A DNA stretch of 7,015 nucleotides from Bacilli bacterium. Lineage in GTDB: Bacteria > Bacillota_I > Bacilli_A > RF39 > UBA660. The DNA lies in NCBI GenBank assembly GCA_900758895.1, contig CAAETG010000153.1:1-7015 (forward strand), in the 5' to 3' direction. Numbering within the stretch: the first letter of the stretch is position 1; each line of letters opens with the position of its first letter. A program made the position numbers and the translations under genes. Positions 1-5,973 of this stretch are shown here, piece after piece. Under the pieces are notes generated by a model that saw nothing but the letters and a program-made list of their open reading frames with translations, had not been told where the DNA came from and did no database searches.

Positions 1-5
1 AGCAA

Positions 6-40
6 GAAAAAGCGTTCGACAAAATTCGACGCTTATTTTT
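6..40 (-). terminator. GC-rich terminator after mutY, probably bidirectional
   Basis: On the minus strand AGCGT-CGA and TCG-A-ACGCT pair as 5 bp plus 3 bp with one bulged A around the loop ATTTTG (arms 26-33 and 11-19), followed by TTTTCTT. The stem uses the last A of the mutY stop codon. In the plus direction the same hairpin is followed by TATTTTTTTG, so it could also stop a rightward gene ending just left of the window. Confidence 0.85.
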
Positions 41-1088
41 TTGTATTTTCGACAATCAAAATATTCAATAATTCCCTTAAAAAAGGTTGAAAAGCAGTAG
101 GAATGGCATATTTTTCTTTCATGTTTTCTCCAGTTTCAAAATGGTAACCATGAATTAATTCATTTAAAGTAATAAAATATGCTTGCATATGCCAAATTTG
201 ATGGGTAAATACATGTGTATGAGAAATACTTTTGTGAATACTTTGGTAATTAATTTGTTCTTTTTCTAAATATAATTTAACTTCTTTTAAAGTCATTTTT
301 CCTAAAATATTGGGAAATTGCCACATATTTTTTAAAAGTTGTTCTTCTTTTCGTTTACAAATAGCAAACCTATCTTGATAAGAAAATAAAAATACCGTAT
401 AAAATAATTCCTTTTGCTTTTTCTTTTCGCTACGAACCGGATAATTTTGCCAAGATTGATGTTTACTTGCTTTACAAATACTTTTTAAAGGACAAATATC
501 ACATTTTGCATCACCATTAGGAATACAAATTACTTCACCAAGTTCCATCATTGCTTCATTAAACGATCCGGTATCTTTTGGCATAAGAGGAATTAATTCT
601 TCTCTAATTTGCTTCTTAGTACTTGCTAAATCAACATTACGCGAATCTTCATTTAGTCTCGTAAAAAGGCGCATAACATTACCATCAACGGTTGGTGTAG
701 CAAGCAAAAAACAAATAGAAGCAATCGCAGATGCTGTATATTCGCCAATTCCTGGAAGTTTTAAAATATCATCGTAATGATTAGGAAAAATGCCATGATA
801 TTCTTCTTCAATCATTTGTGCAGCCTTTTTTAAATTACGAGCTCGATTATAATAGCCAAGTCCTTCCCACAATTTTAAGAGTTCATCTTCGGATATTACT
901 GCTAAATCATGGATAGAAGGAATCTTTTTCATAAATCGTTCATAATAAGGAATAACTGCCTCAATTCTTGTCTGCTGAAGCATAATTTCAGAAATCCAAA
1001 CATGATAAGGATCTTGATCCCTTCTCCATGGCAAATCTCTTTTATTTTCTTGATACCACGCTAAAAGAAGTGTACTTAAATTATTCAT
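33..1088 (-). CDS. mutY: A/G-specific adenine DNA glycosylase MutY
   Basis: Base-excision repair enzyme that removes adenine paired with 8-oxoguanine and so prevents G:C to T:A changes. The 351-residue protein is full length for the family. The catalytic domain shows DLPWR (18-22), SEIMLQQTRIEAVIPYYERF (33-52) with catalytic E34, LWEGLGYYNRARNL (73-86), the helix-hairpin-helix LPGIGEYTASAI (111-122) and TVDGNVMRL with catalytic D135. Four cysteines (188, 196, 199, 205) form the iron-sulphur cluster site with spacing C-x7-C-x2-C-x5-C; E. coli MutY has x6 in the first gap. The C-terminal Nudix-like domain (about 227-345) reads the 8-oxoguanine and carries FTH (294-296) where Geobacillus MutY has FSH. 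The start overlaps the murF stop by 8 bases and is preceded by AAGGA, so the two genes are probably cotranscribed and coupled. A terminator starts at its stop codon. Confidence 0.96.
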   Translation of the reverse strand: MNNLSTLLLAWYQENKRDLPWRRDQDPYHVWISEIMLQQTRIEAVIPYYERFMKKIPSIHDLAVISEDELLKLWEGLGYYNRARNLKKAAQMIEEEYHGIFPNHYDDILKLPGIGEYTASAIASICFLLATPTVDGNVMRLFTRLNEDSRNVDLASTKKQIREELIPLMPKDTGSFNEAMMELGEVICIPNGDAKCDICPLKSICKASKHQSWQNYPVRSEKKKQKELFYTVFLFSYQDRFAICKRKEEQLLKNMWQFPNILGKMTLKEVKLYLEKEQINYQSIHKSISHTHVFTHQIWHMQAYFITLNELIHGYHFETGENMKEKYAIPTAFQPFLRELLNILIVENTKK

Positions 1089-2439
1089 TCACAATTCCTT
1101 CGACAATTTGGGTGAAATTCATACTATGGCTAGCTTTTACCAGTACATAATCATCCTTTTGTAATATTTGTTTTAATAAAGTAATTGCCTCTTCATTATG
1201 TTCAAAATGAAAACCATGATGAACATCAAAGCCACAATTAAGTGCCTCTTTATTAATATAGCAAGCAGCAGTTCCTACCGTAATTAAATAATCAATTTTA
1301 TCATCAACTACTAATTTGCCAATTTTCCGGTGAATTTCTTCACTAAAGTCTCCCATTTCTAAAACATCACCTAATACGGCAATCTTTCTTCCTAAAAAAC
1401 TACTTAACACTTCCAAAGCAAAGGCAATAGAATCATAATTAGCATTATAAGTATCATCAATAATAGTAATATCCCCTTTTTTTATAACATTCATTCGATG
1501 TGCCTCACTTGGAATTGCTGTAAATGCTTCTTTAATGTCTTTTTTTTCTACCCCAAGCATCATACCAATTGCCAAAGACACAAGTGCATTATAAATAAAA
1601 GCACTCCCATAAACGGGAATTTGATATTCTTCATCTCCAACCATAAAACGAGAACCCTGGGTAGAATATAAAATATCTTTCGCTTGATAATCACTTTTCT
1701 CATCAATTCCAAAAGTAATAACCGGAGAATATTCACCTTTTAAAACCCAATCATGTAATAAATCATTATCATTATTAACAAGGATAGGTCCAGTTAATCC
1801 CTCTAATATTTCTAATTTTGCTTTTAAAATATTTTCTCTGCTTCCTAAATTACCAATATGACTGGTACCAATATTCGTAATAACAGCAATAGTAGGTCTA
1901 GCAATACGTGTGAGAGCACTAATTTCTCCAAATGTATTCATACCCATTTCTAAAACAATCACATCTTCTTCTTGATAGTTAAGTAAAGTCAAAGATAAGC
2001 CAATATTGGTATTCAAATTTCCTTGTGTTTTTAAAACCCTATATTTTTGCTCTAATACCCTTGCAATTAAATTTTTAGTACTTGTTTTACCAACACTACC
2101 CGTAACAGCAATAAGAGGAACGTGAATGAGATCACGCTTTTTAGAAGCGGCTTTCATAATAAAATCAACAGTATCGTCAACTAAAATAATATTTTTATCA
2201 GCATACTTACGACTTACTTCTTCCATATCATCAAGACGTGATAAAACACAAGTTTTAGCCCCACCTAAAAAAGCCTGTTCATAAAAATCATTACCATCAA
2301 ACTTTTCTCCTCGAAAAGCAATATAAGTATCCCCAGGTAACATAGCTCTGGTATCTTTGCAAACATGGCCTAAAGCATCTTCTTTATTACCTACTAAAAG
2401 TCTAGCATTACTAATTCCTAAAATATCTTTTATTTGCAT
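1081..2439 (-). CDS. murF: UDP-MurNAc-tripeptide:D-Ala-D-Ala ligase
   Basis: Cytoplasmic Mur ligase that uses ATP to add D-alanyl-D-alanine to the UDP-MurNAc-tripeptide, the last soluble step of peptidoglycan precursor synthesis. From the ATG at 2439 it has 452 residues, normal for MurF. The N-terminal UDP-binding domain shows KDTRAMLPGDTYIAFRGEKFDG (about 28-49). The central ATPase domain shows the P-loop TGSVGKTST (113-121), GNLNTNIGLSLTLL (140-153), LEMGMNTFGEI (163-173), TNIGTSHIGNLGS (188-200) and ENILKAKLEI, which holds the lysine expected to be carbamylated (K206 or, more likely, K208). The C-terminal domain shows DDTYNANYDS (328-337), VLGDVLEMGDFSEEIH and LVKASHSMNF. Two spots differ from the usual DDxYNANPDS and KGSRxM forms. 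The neighbouring ddl often seen with murF is absent. It is first in a two-gene unit with mutY, overlapping it by 8 bases. Confidence 0.95.
   Translation of the reverse strand: MQIKDILGISNARLLVGNKEDALGHVCKDTRAMLPGDTYIAFRGEKFDGNDFYEQAFLGGAKTCVLSRLDDMEEVSRKYADKNIILVDDTVDFIMKAASKKRDLIHVPLIAVTGSVGKTSTKNLIARVLEQKYRVLKTQGNLNTNIGLSLTLLNYQEEDVIVLEMGMNTFGEISALTRIARPTIAVITNIGTSHIGNLGSRENILKAKLEILEGLTGPILVNNDNDLLHDWVLKGEYSPVITFGIDEKSDYQAKDILYSTQGSRFMVGDEEYQIPVYGSAFIYNALVSLAIGMMLGVEKKDIKEAFTAIPSEAHRMNVIKKGDITIIDDTYNANYDSIAFALEVLSSFLGRKIAVLGDVLEMGDFSEEIHRKIGKLVVDDKIDYLITVGTAACYINKEALNCGFDVHHGFHFEHNEEAITLLKQILQKDDYVLVKASHSMNFTQIVEGIVNE
1096..1100 (-). promoter_or_regulatory. Shine-Dalgarno site of mutY inside murF
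   Basis: AAGGA on the minus strand lies within the last codons of murF, 7 bases before the mutY ATG at 1088. It supports that start and suggests translational coupling to murF. Confidence 0.75.
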
Positions 2440-2443
2440 CTTT

Positions 2444-2450
2444 ATCACCT
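2444..2450 (-). promoter_or_regulatory. Shine-Dalgarno site deciding the murF start
   Basis: AGGTGAT on the minus strand matches the 16S rRNA tail well, and its AGG lies 9 bases before the ATG at 2439. The GTG at 2448 sits inside this motif and cannot be the start served by it. Confidence 0.85.
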
Positions 2451-2456
2451 AAAACA

Positions 2457-2465
2457 ATTATACCA
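2457..2465 (-). promoter_or_regulatory. Extended -10 promoter of murF-mutY
   Basis: The minus strand reads TGGTATAAT, a perfect extended -10 element directly after the T-tract of the lon terminator. The -35 region would fall inside the terminator hairpin and has no consensus match (GTCAAG at 17 bases), so the promoter would depend on the TG extension. The predicted start is near 2450, only about 11 bases before the murF ATG. Confidence 0.75.
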
Positions 2466-2466
2466 T

Positions 2467-2505
2467 AAAAAAATGAAAACTTGACTTAAGAAAACAAGTT
2501 TTCAT
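2467..2505 (-). terminator. Strong intrinsic terminator of lon, overlapping its 3' end
   Basis: On the minus strand ATGAAAACTTG pairs perfectly with CAAGTTTTCAT (arms 2495-2505 and 2473-2483), an 11-bp stem with an 11-base loop, followed by seven T residues (plus-strand 2467-2473). The first arm lies within the final codons of lon (Tyr-Glu-Asn-Leu) and the TAA stop codon lies in the loop. The plus-strand reading is not followed by a T-tract, so it acts in one direction. Confidence 0.9.
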
Positions 2506-4786
2506 ATATTTCTTGATAATTTTTAACTAAAATAATATTCATTTTTTCTTTAATTTCTTTTGGTATCTCTTCCAAATCAAGTTCATTAGATGCTGGTAGA
2601 TAAACGACATCAATCCCATAATTATAAGCCCCAATTACTTTTTCTTTAATGCCACCCACTTTTAGGATCTCGCCATTTAAAGAAATTTCTCCCGTAAAAG
2701 CTAGTTTATTACTAACCTTTTTATTTAATATAAGACTAAGCAAACTAGTGGTAATAGCGACACCTGCACTCGGTCCATCTTTCCTCATTGCCCCCTCCAA
2801 AAAATGAAGATGAACATCTTTTATATTAAAGTAAAAATCTTGTAAACCAAAATTCTTTTGATTTGCTTTTAAATAACTAAGAGCAATTTTCGTTGATTCT
2901 TCCATGACTTTACCAAGCATTCCGGTAACAATAAAATCGCCTTTACCCTCATAAACGGATGCTTCTACAGGGATTACCATGCCAGCTCCCCCACTTACTC
3001 CTAAAGCATTGACTCTTCCTGCAAATTCACTTCTTTTGTAATCATTAATTTCATACTTAGGAATTCCTAAATATTCTTTTAAACGTACTTTACTAATTTT
3101 AGTTCTTTCACTTATTTTTCCTAGTAAAACTAATTTACGTACTAATTTTTCTAAATGCCGAGACAAATCTCTTACTCCCGCTTCTTTAGTATAAGCACTA
3201 ATAAAGTAAAGTAACATCTCATCACTAATTGAAATAATTTTATTATTAATCTTATTTTCTTCTAAAATTCGCGGAATCAAATATTTCTTAGCAATATCTA
3301 ATTTTTCTTCATTGGTATAACTAGATAAATAAATAATTTCTAACCGGTCTCTAAGCGCAAGAGGAATATTTTCGACATCATTCGCCGTTAAAATAAAGAA
3401 AACATGTGATAAATCAAAAGCTTCTTCAATATAATTATCGATAAATTCAGTATTTTGTTCTTTATCTAAAATATCAAGTAAGACACTTGCTGGATCATCT
3501 TTCCCATTGACCGTTAATTTATCAATTTCATCAATCAAAAATACCGGATTTTTACTACCACATTTGCGAAGCCCTTGAATAATTTTACCAGGATTAGAAC
3601 CCATATAAGTTCTTCTATGTCCGGTAAGTTCAGAAGAATCATTGAGTCCTCCTACGCTAATTTTATAAAATTTACGATTTAAGGCATAGGCAATTTGTCT
3701 AGCAATACTAGTTTTTCCCACACCTGGAGGACCAACTAAACAAATAATCGGACTCTTAATTTCTGGATTATGATTCTTAAGAGCAACATACTCTAATATA
3801 CGAGATTTAATTTCTTCTAATCCATAATGATTTTCATCAAGTTTTTTTCGTATATCATCTAAATTATTATTTTCAAATGTTTCACTTTGCCATGGTAAAT
3901 GTAGGACCCACTCTAAATAATTACGAATCATCGCATTTTCTGGTGATAAATCACTTGTATATTCTAACTTTTTAATTTCCTGTAAAAGTTTTTGATGCGT
4001 ACTCTTAGAAAGATTTAACTTTTCTAAGTTCTCTAAATAAAGATCTGCTACTTCATTTTTACTTTCTCCCAGTTCTTGTTCTAAAATCTTTACTTTTTCT
4101 CGTAAAATGAATTCTTTTTGACTTTCTTCTAAACTATGCTCTAACTCTTTTTCTATTTTTTCATCTAATCTTAAAACTTCTAATTCAACTTTAATATCCT
4201 TTAATAAATTACGAGCTCGATACATGGGATTAATTTCTTCTACATACTCTAACTTTTTGTGAAAAGCAAGAGGAATAAAAGAGCAAATCGTATCCGTAAG
4301 CATAGATAAGTCATCAATCACTTTAATATTATTCATAATACTATTTGAAACATGGGAAGAGCTCGCCACATATTCTTCAACAATTTCCTTCAATTTTCTA
4401 ACAATAGCTTTCTCTTCAACAGGATCAAACTTCGGAAGCACAATACTAGTAAAAGTAGCTTCTAATACTTCATCATTATGAGAATCATTTTGAAAATGTA
4501 GTATTTTTACTCGTTCCATTCCTTTTAAAGTAATTCTTATATTGCCACTTGGAAGCTCAATTTTACTTTTAATTTTACCAATAACACCAACTTCTGGTAA
4601 ATCATTTACTTCTGGTGATTCCTCTATTTGATTATGAGGTGTAATCACTAAAACATGCCGATTAAACTCTTTCGCTGATAATTTAATAATCTCTTTACTA
4701 AGATCATTACTAAGTTCTATTTTAACTTCTTGATTCGGAAGTAAGATTAATCCTTTCAGAAGCATTACTGGTAAAAGTTGTTCCAT
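2486..4786 (-). CDS. lon: ATP-dependent protease Lon (LonA type)
   Basis: Soluble hexameric AAA+ serine protease that degrades misfolded and selected regulatory proteins. From the ATG at 4786 it has 766 residues, close to B. subtilis LonA at about 774; an in-frame TTG at 4804 would add six residues but precedes the Shine-Dalgarno site. The order is complete: N-terminal substrate-binding domain (about 1-190), a charged coiled-coil stretch (about 195-255), Walker A GPPGVGKT (352-359), the pore-loop region RTYMGSNPGKII, Walker B VFLIDEID (415-422), sensor 1 TAND (N469), the arginine-finger segment LRDRLE, and sensor 2 GVRDL (R539). The protease domain carries RKDGPSAG with catalytic S673 and GGIKEK with catalytic K716, at the expected 43-residue distance. 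Some usual positions differ: RKDGPSAG replaces PKDGPSAG, and GGLNDSSELTGHRR replaces GGVRDEAEIRGHRR. No key catalytic residue is missing. It has its own promoter and its own terminator, so it looks monocistronic. Confidence 0.97.
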   Translation of the reverse strand: MEQLLPVMLLKGLILLPNQEVKIELSNDLSKEIIKLSAKEFNRHVLVITPHNQIEESPEVNDLPEVGVIGKIKSKIELPSGNIRITLKGMERVKILHFQNDSHNDEVLEATFTSIVLPKFDPVEEKAIVRKLKEIVEEYVASSSHVSNSIMNNIKVIDDLSMLTDTICSFIPLAFHKKLEYVEEINPMYRARNLLKDIKVELEVLRLDEKIEKELEHSLEESQKEFILREKVKILEQELGESKNEVADLYLENLEKLNLSKSTHQKLLQEIKKLEYTSDLSPENAMIRNYLEWVLHLPWQSETFENNNLDDIRKKLDENHYGLEEIKSRILEYVALKNHNPEIKSPIICLVGPPGVGKTSIARQIAYALNRKFYKISVGGLNDSSELTGHRRTYMGSNPGKIIQGLRKCGSKNPVFLIDEIDKLTVNGKDDPASVLLDILDKEQNTEFIDNYIEEAFDLSHVFFILTANDVENIPLALRDRLEIIYLSSYTNEEKLDIAKKYLIPRILEENKINNKIISISDEMLLYFISAYTKEAGVRDLSRHLEKLVRKLVLLGKISERTKISKVRLKEYLGIPKYEINDYKRSEFAGRVNALGVSGGAGMVIPVEASVYEGKGDFIVTGMLGKVMEESTKIALSYLKANQKNFGLQDFYFNIKDVHLHFLEGAMRKDGPSAGVAITTSLLSLILNKKVSNKLAFTGEISLNGEILKVGGIKEKVIGAYNYGIDVVYLPASNELDLEEIPKEIKEKMNIILVKNYQEIYENLFS

Positions 4787-4789
4787 AAT

Positions 4790-4798
4790 CTCACTCCC
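4790..4798 (-). promoter_or_regulatory. Shine-Dalgarno site deciding the lon start
   Basis: The minus strand reads GGGAGTGAG, with its GGAG core 7 bases before the ATG at 4786. The in-frame TTG at 4804 lies upstream of this site and has no ribosome binding site of its own, so ATG 4786 is the preferred start. Confidence 0.85.
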
Positions 4799-4817
4799 AT
4801 CCAAAAACTTTCTTATT

Positions 4818-4846
4818 ATTATAATGAATTCAAGTTCTTTTGTCTA
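4818..4846 (-). promoter_or_regulatory. SigA-type promoter of lon
   Basis: On the minus strand, TAGACA (4841-4846) matches 5 of 6 bases of the -35 consensus and is followed after exactly 17 bases by a perfect TATAAT (4818-4823). Transcription should begin near 4811, leaving a leader of about 25 bases. The spacer contains the 8-base palindrome TGAATTCA (4825-4832). I see no CIRCE or CtsR-like operator, so nothing in the sequence points to classical heat-shock control. Confidence 0.8.
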
Positions 4847-4882
4847 CCATATTTACAGAAAAATAATTAAAAATTGTAGAAT

Positions 4883-5893
4883 TTATTTTTTGAATGCCTT
4901 GGTAAATTTTGGCCAAATTCCATAATGATCATGTGTATGTTCAGGAAGTTGATAAATATCATGTCCTGGATACTCATTTCCCTCAACTAAAACAGGACCT
5001 TTCGTCGAAAAAGCAACATCCCAGCCAATATAACGCATCTCTGGAACTACTAAACTTGCCTTTTTCACCATTTCAATTGCTTTTTCCCAATCTGGAAATA
5101 CAAACCCCTTAATAAGAGCATTTGTTGCCGGATGATGTTCATAAAGATTCTTTTTCTTATCAATTGCTTTATCTAATACTTCGCCCGTCTCTTCATTAAC
5201 AGGGGCAACCATTCCTCCACTATTAAAGTTATCGACATATTTACCATTGCCAATCCGAAAATAAGCACAAATAACATGAGCTTCTCCATCATCATCCACA
5301 ATCGTTACAATTCTAACCGTATTAATGGAATCTGGATAAATAGAAGATACTTCCTTGCATTGTACAATTACTTCTTCTAACTCATAATTCATACCATCAC
5401 TTGTTAAATAATCATATACTTGATCAAGTGATTCATACTTACTCGTATCAATCTTTTCAATTCCTTTTCCACAAGTACCTACAACTGGTTTTGCCATAAA
5501 AATAGAATGTTTCTTCATGAATTTCATAATATCTTCTTTAGGACTACTATTTACATCAATAAAATCCCTTTTAATAAACTCTTTAAAAAGCGTATTAAAC
5601 TCTACTTTATTACGAAATAAATGATTATATTCCGGGTTATTATATTTCTTAATTAAATCATTATTTCTTCCCCTTGTAATATAAGTATCTCGTTCTTCAT
5701 CTGTTAAATTATACATTTCAAACAAATCATAATCAGAATAACCAGCTCCATACTTAACGGCACACCGCCTCATATCATTAAATATAGCAACTCTACTTTT
5801 CCCAGTTTTTTTATGAATACGATTAATCTTATCAAGCATATTCTTATAATCCATATTCATTGCTCTTTTTACTAAATATTTAAAACTTGGCAT
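4883..5893 (-). CDS. ATP-grasp enzyme, sugar-transfer-associated type
   Basis: This 336-residue protein matches what I know of the sugar-transfer-associated ATP-grasp family (Pfam ATPgrasp_ST), often found with capsule or polysaccharide genes. ATP-grasp enzymes join a carboxylate to an amine or thiol through an acyl-phosphate; the substrate here is unknown. The N-terminal third (1-115) is helical and basic, with YITRGRNNDLIKKYN (71-85) and FRNKVEF (93-99). The nucleotide-binding part has MAKPVVGTCGKGI (133-145), with K135 and a glycine-rich loop, and the hinge LEEVIVQ (172-178). The catalytic part has NTVRIVT (191-197), FNSGGMVAPVN (223-233), GWDVAF (290-295) and LVEGNEYPGHD (302-312), in which D292, E304 and N306 are probable metal ligands. 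It has no signal peptide or membrane segment, so it is probably cytoplasmic. A weak AAAGAG precedes the ATG with an 8-base gap; M12 and M14 are less likely starts. No sugar transferase is nearby, and no clear terminator follows the gene. Family is fairly certain, role is not. Confidence 0.85.
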   Translation of the reverse strand: MPSFKYLVKRAMNMDYKNMLDKINRIHKKTGKSRVAIFNDMRRCAVKYGAGYSDYDLFEMYNLTDEERDTYITRGRNNDLIKKYNNPEYNHLFRNKVEFNTLFKEFIKRDFIDVNSSPKEDIMKFMKKHSIFMAKPVVGTCGKGIEKIDTSKYESLDQVYDYLTSDGMNYELEEVIVQCKEVSSIYPDSINTVRIVTIVDDDGEAHVICAYFRIGNGKYVDNFNSGGMVAPVNEETGEVLDKAIDKKKNLYEHHPATNALIKGFVFPDWEKAIEMVKKASLVVPEMRYIGWDVAFSTKGPVLVEGNEYPGHDIYQLPEHTHDHYGIWPKFTKAFKK

Positions 5894-5916
5894 ATCATCA
5901 ACTCTTTCTACTCATT

Positions 5917-5925
5917 ATTATAACA
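5917..5925 (-). promoter_or_regulatory. Extended -10 promoter of the ATP-grasp gene
   Basis: The minus strand reads TGTTATAAT, a perfect extended -10 element (TG-n-TATAAT). No good -35 box is present at 16-18 bases upstream (TTAGTA or TTTAGT), which fits a promoter that relies on the extended -10. Transcription should start near 5910, giving a leader of about 17 bases before the ATG at 5893. The site lies about 20 bases beyond the T-tract of the tig terminator, so the gene can be expressed independently of tig. Confidence 0.7.
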
Positions 5926-5944
5926 CGAACCCTTATCTTTACTA

Positions 5945-5973
5945 AAGAAAAAAAGAAAGTTTTGACACTTTCC
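5945..5973 (-). terminator. Intrinsic terminator of tig
   Basis: Read on the minus strand, GAAAGT and ACTTTC form a 6-bp stem (7 with a G-U closing pair) around the 6-base loop GTCAAA, starting directly after the tig stop codon. Seven T residues follow (plus-strand A run at 5948-5954). The stem is modest in G+C, so some readthrough into the next gene is possible. Confidence 0.75.

Noticed and set aside
831..847. 17-base stretch of mutY repeated exactly in lon at 4205-4221
   Set aside because: Both copies encode Arg-Ala-Arg-Asn-Leu within unrelated proteins using the same codons; in MutY this is a family motif, so coincidence is the simpler reading.
2440..2448. GTG start giving murF three extra residues
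   Set aside because: The GTG is part of the AGGTGAT ribosome binding site; the ATG at 2439 is correctly spaced.
4787..4804. TTG start giving lon six extra residues
   Set aside because: It lies upstream of the GGGAGTGAG ribosome binding site, which serves the ATG at 4786.
4805..4882. Heat-shock operators (CIRCE, CtsR heptad repeats) upstream of lon
   Set aside because: No TTAGCACTC/GAGTGCTAA pair or GGTCAAA tandem is present.
4846..4895. Possible terminator after the ATP-grasp gene
   Set aside because: Only A-U stems form (AAATT-CTAC-AATTT and a longer bulged one), with no G-C pairs in the stem; too weak to call, so readthrough into lon is possible.
4909..5112. Plus-strand open frame of 67 codons
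   Set aside because: It is fully antisense to the well-supported ATP-grasp gene, with no recognisable domain and no Shine-Dalgarno site.
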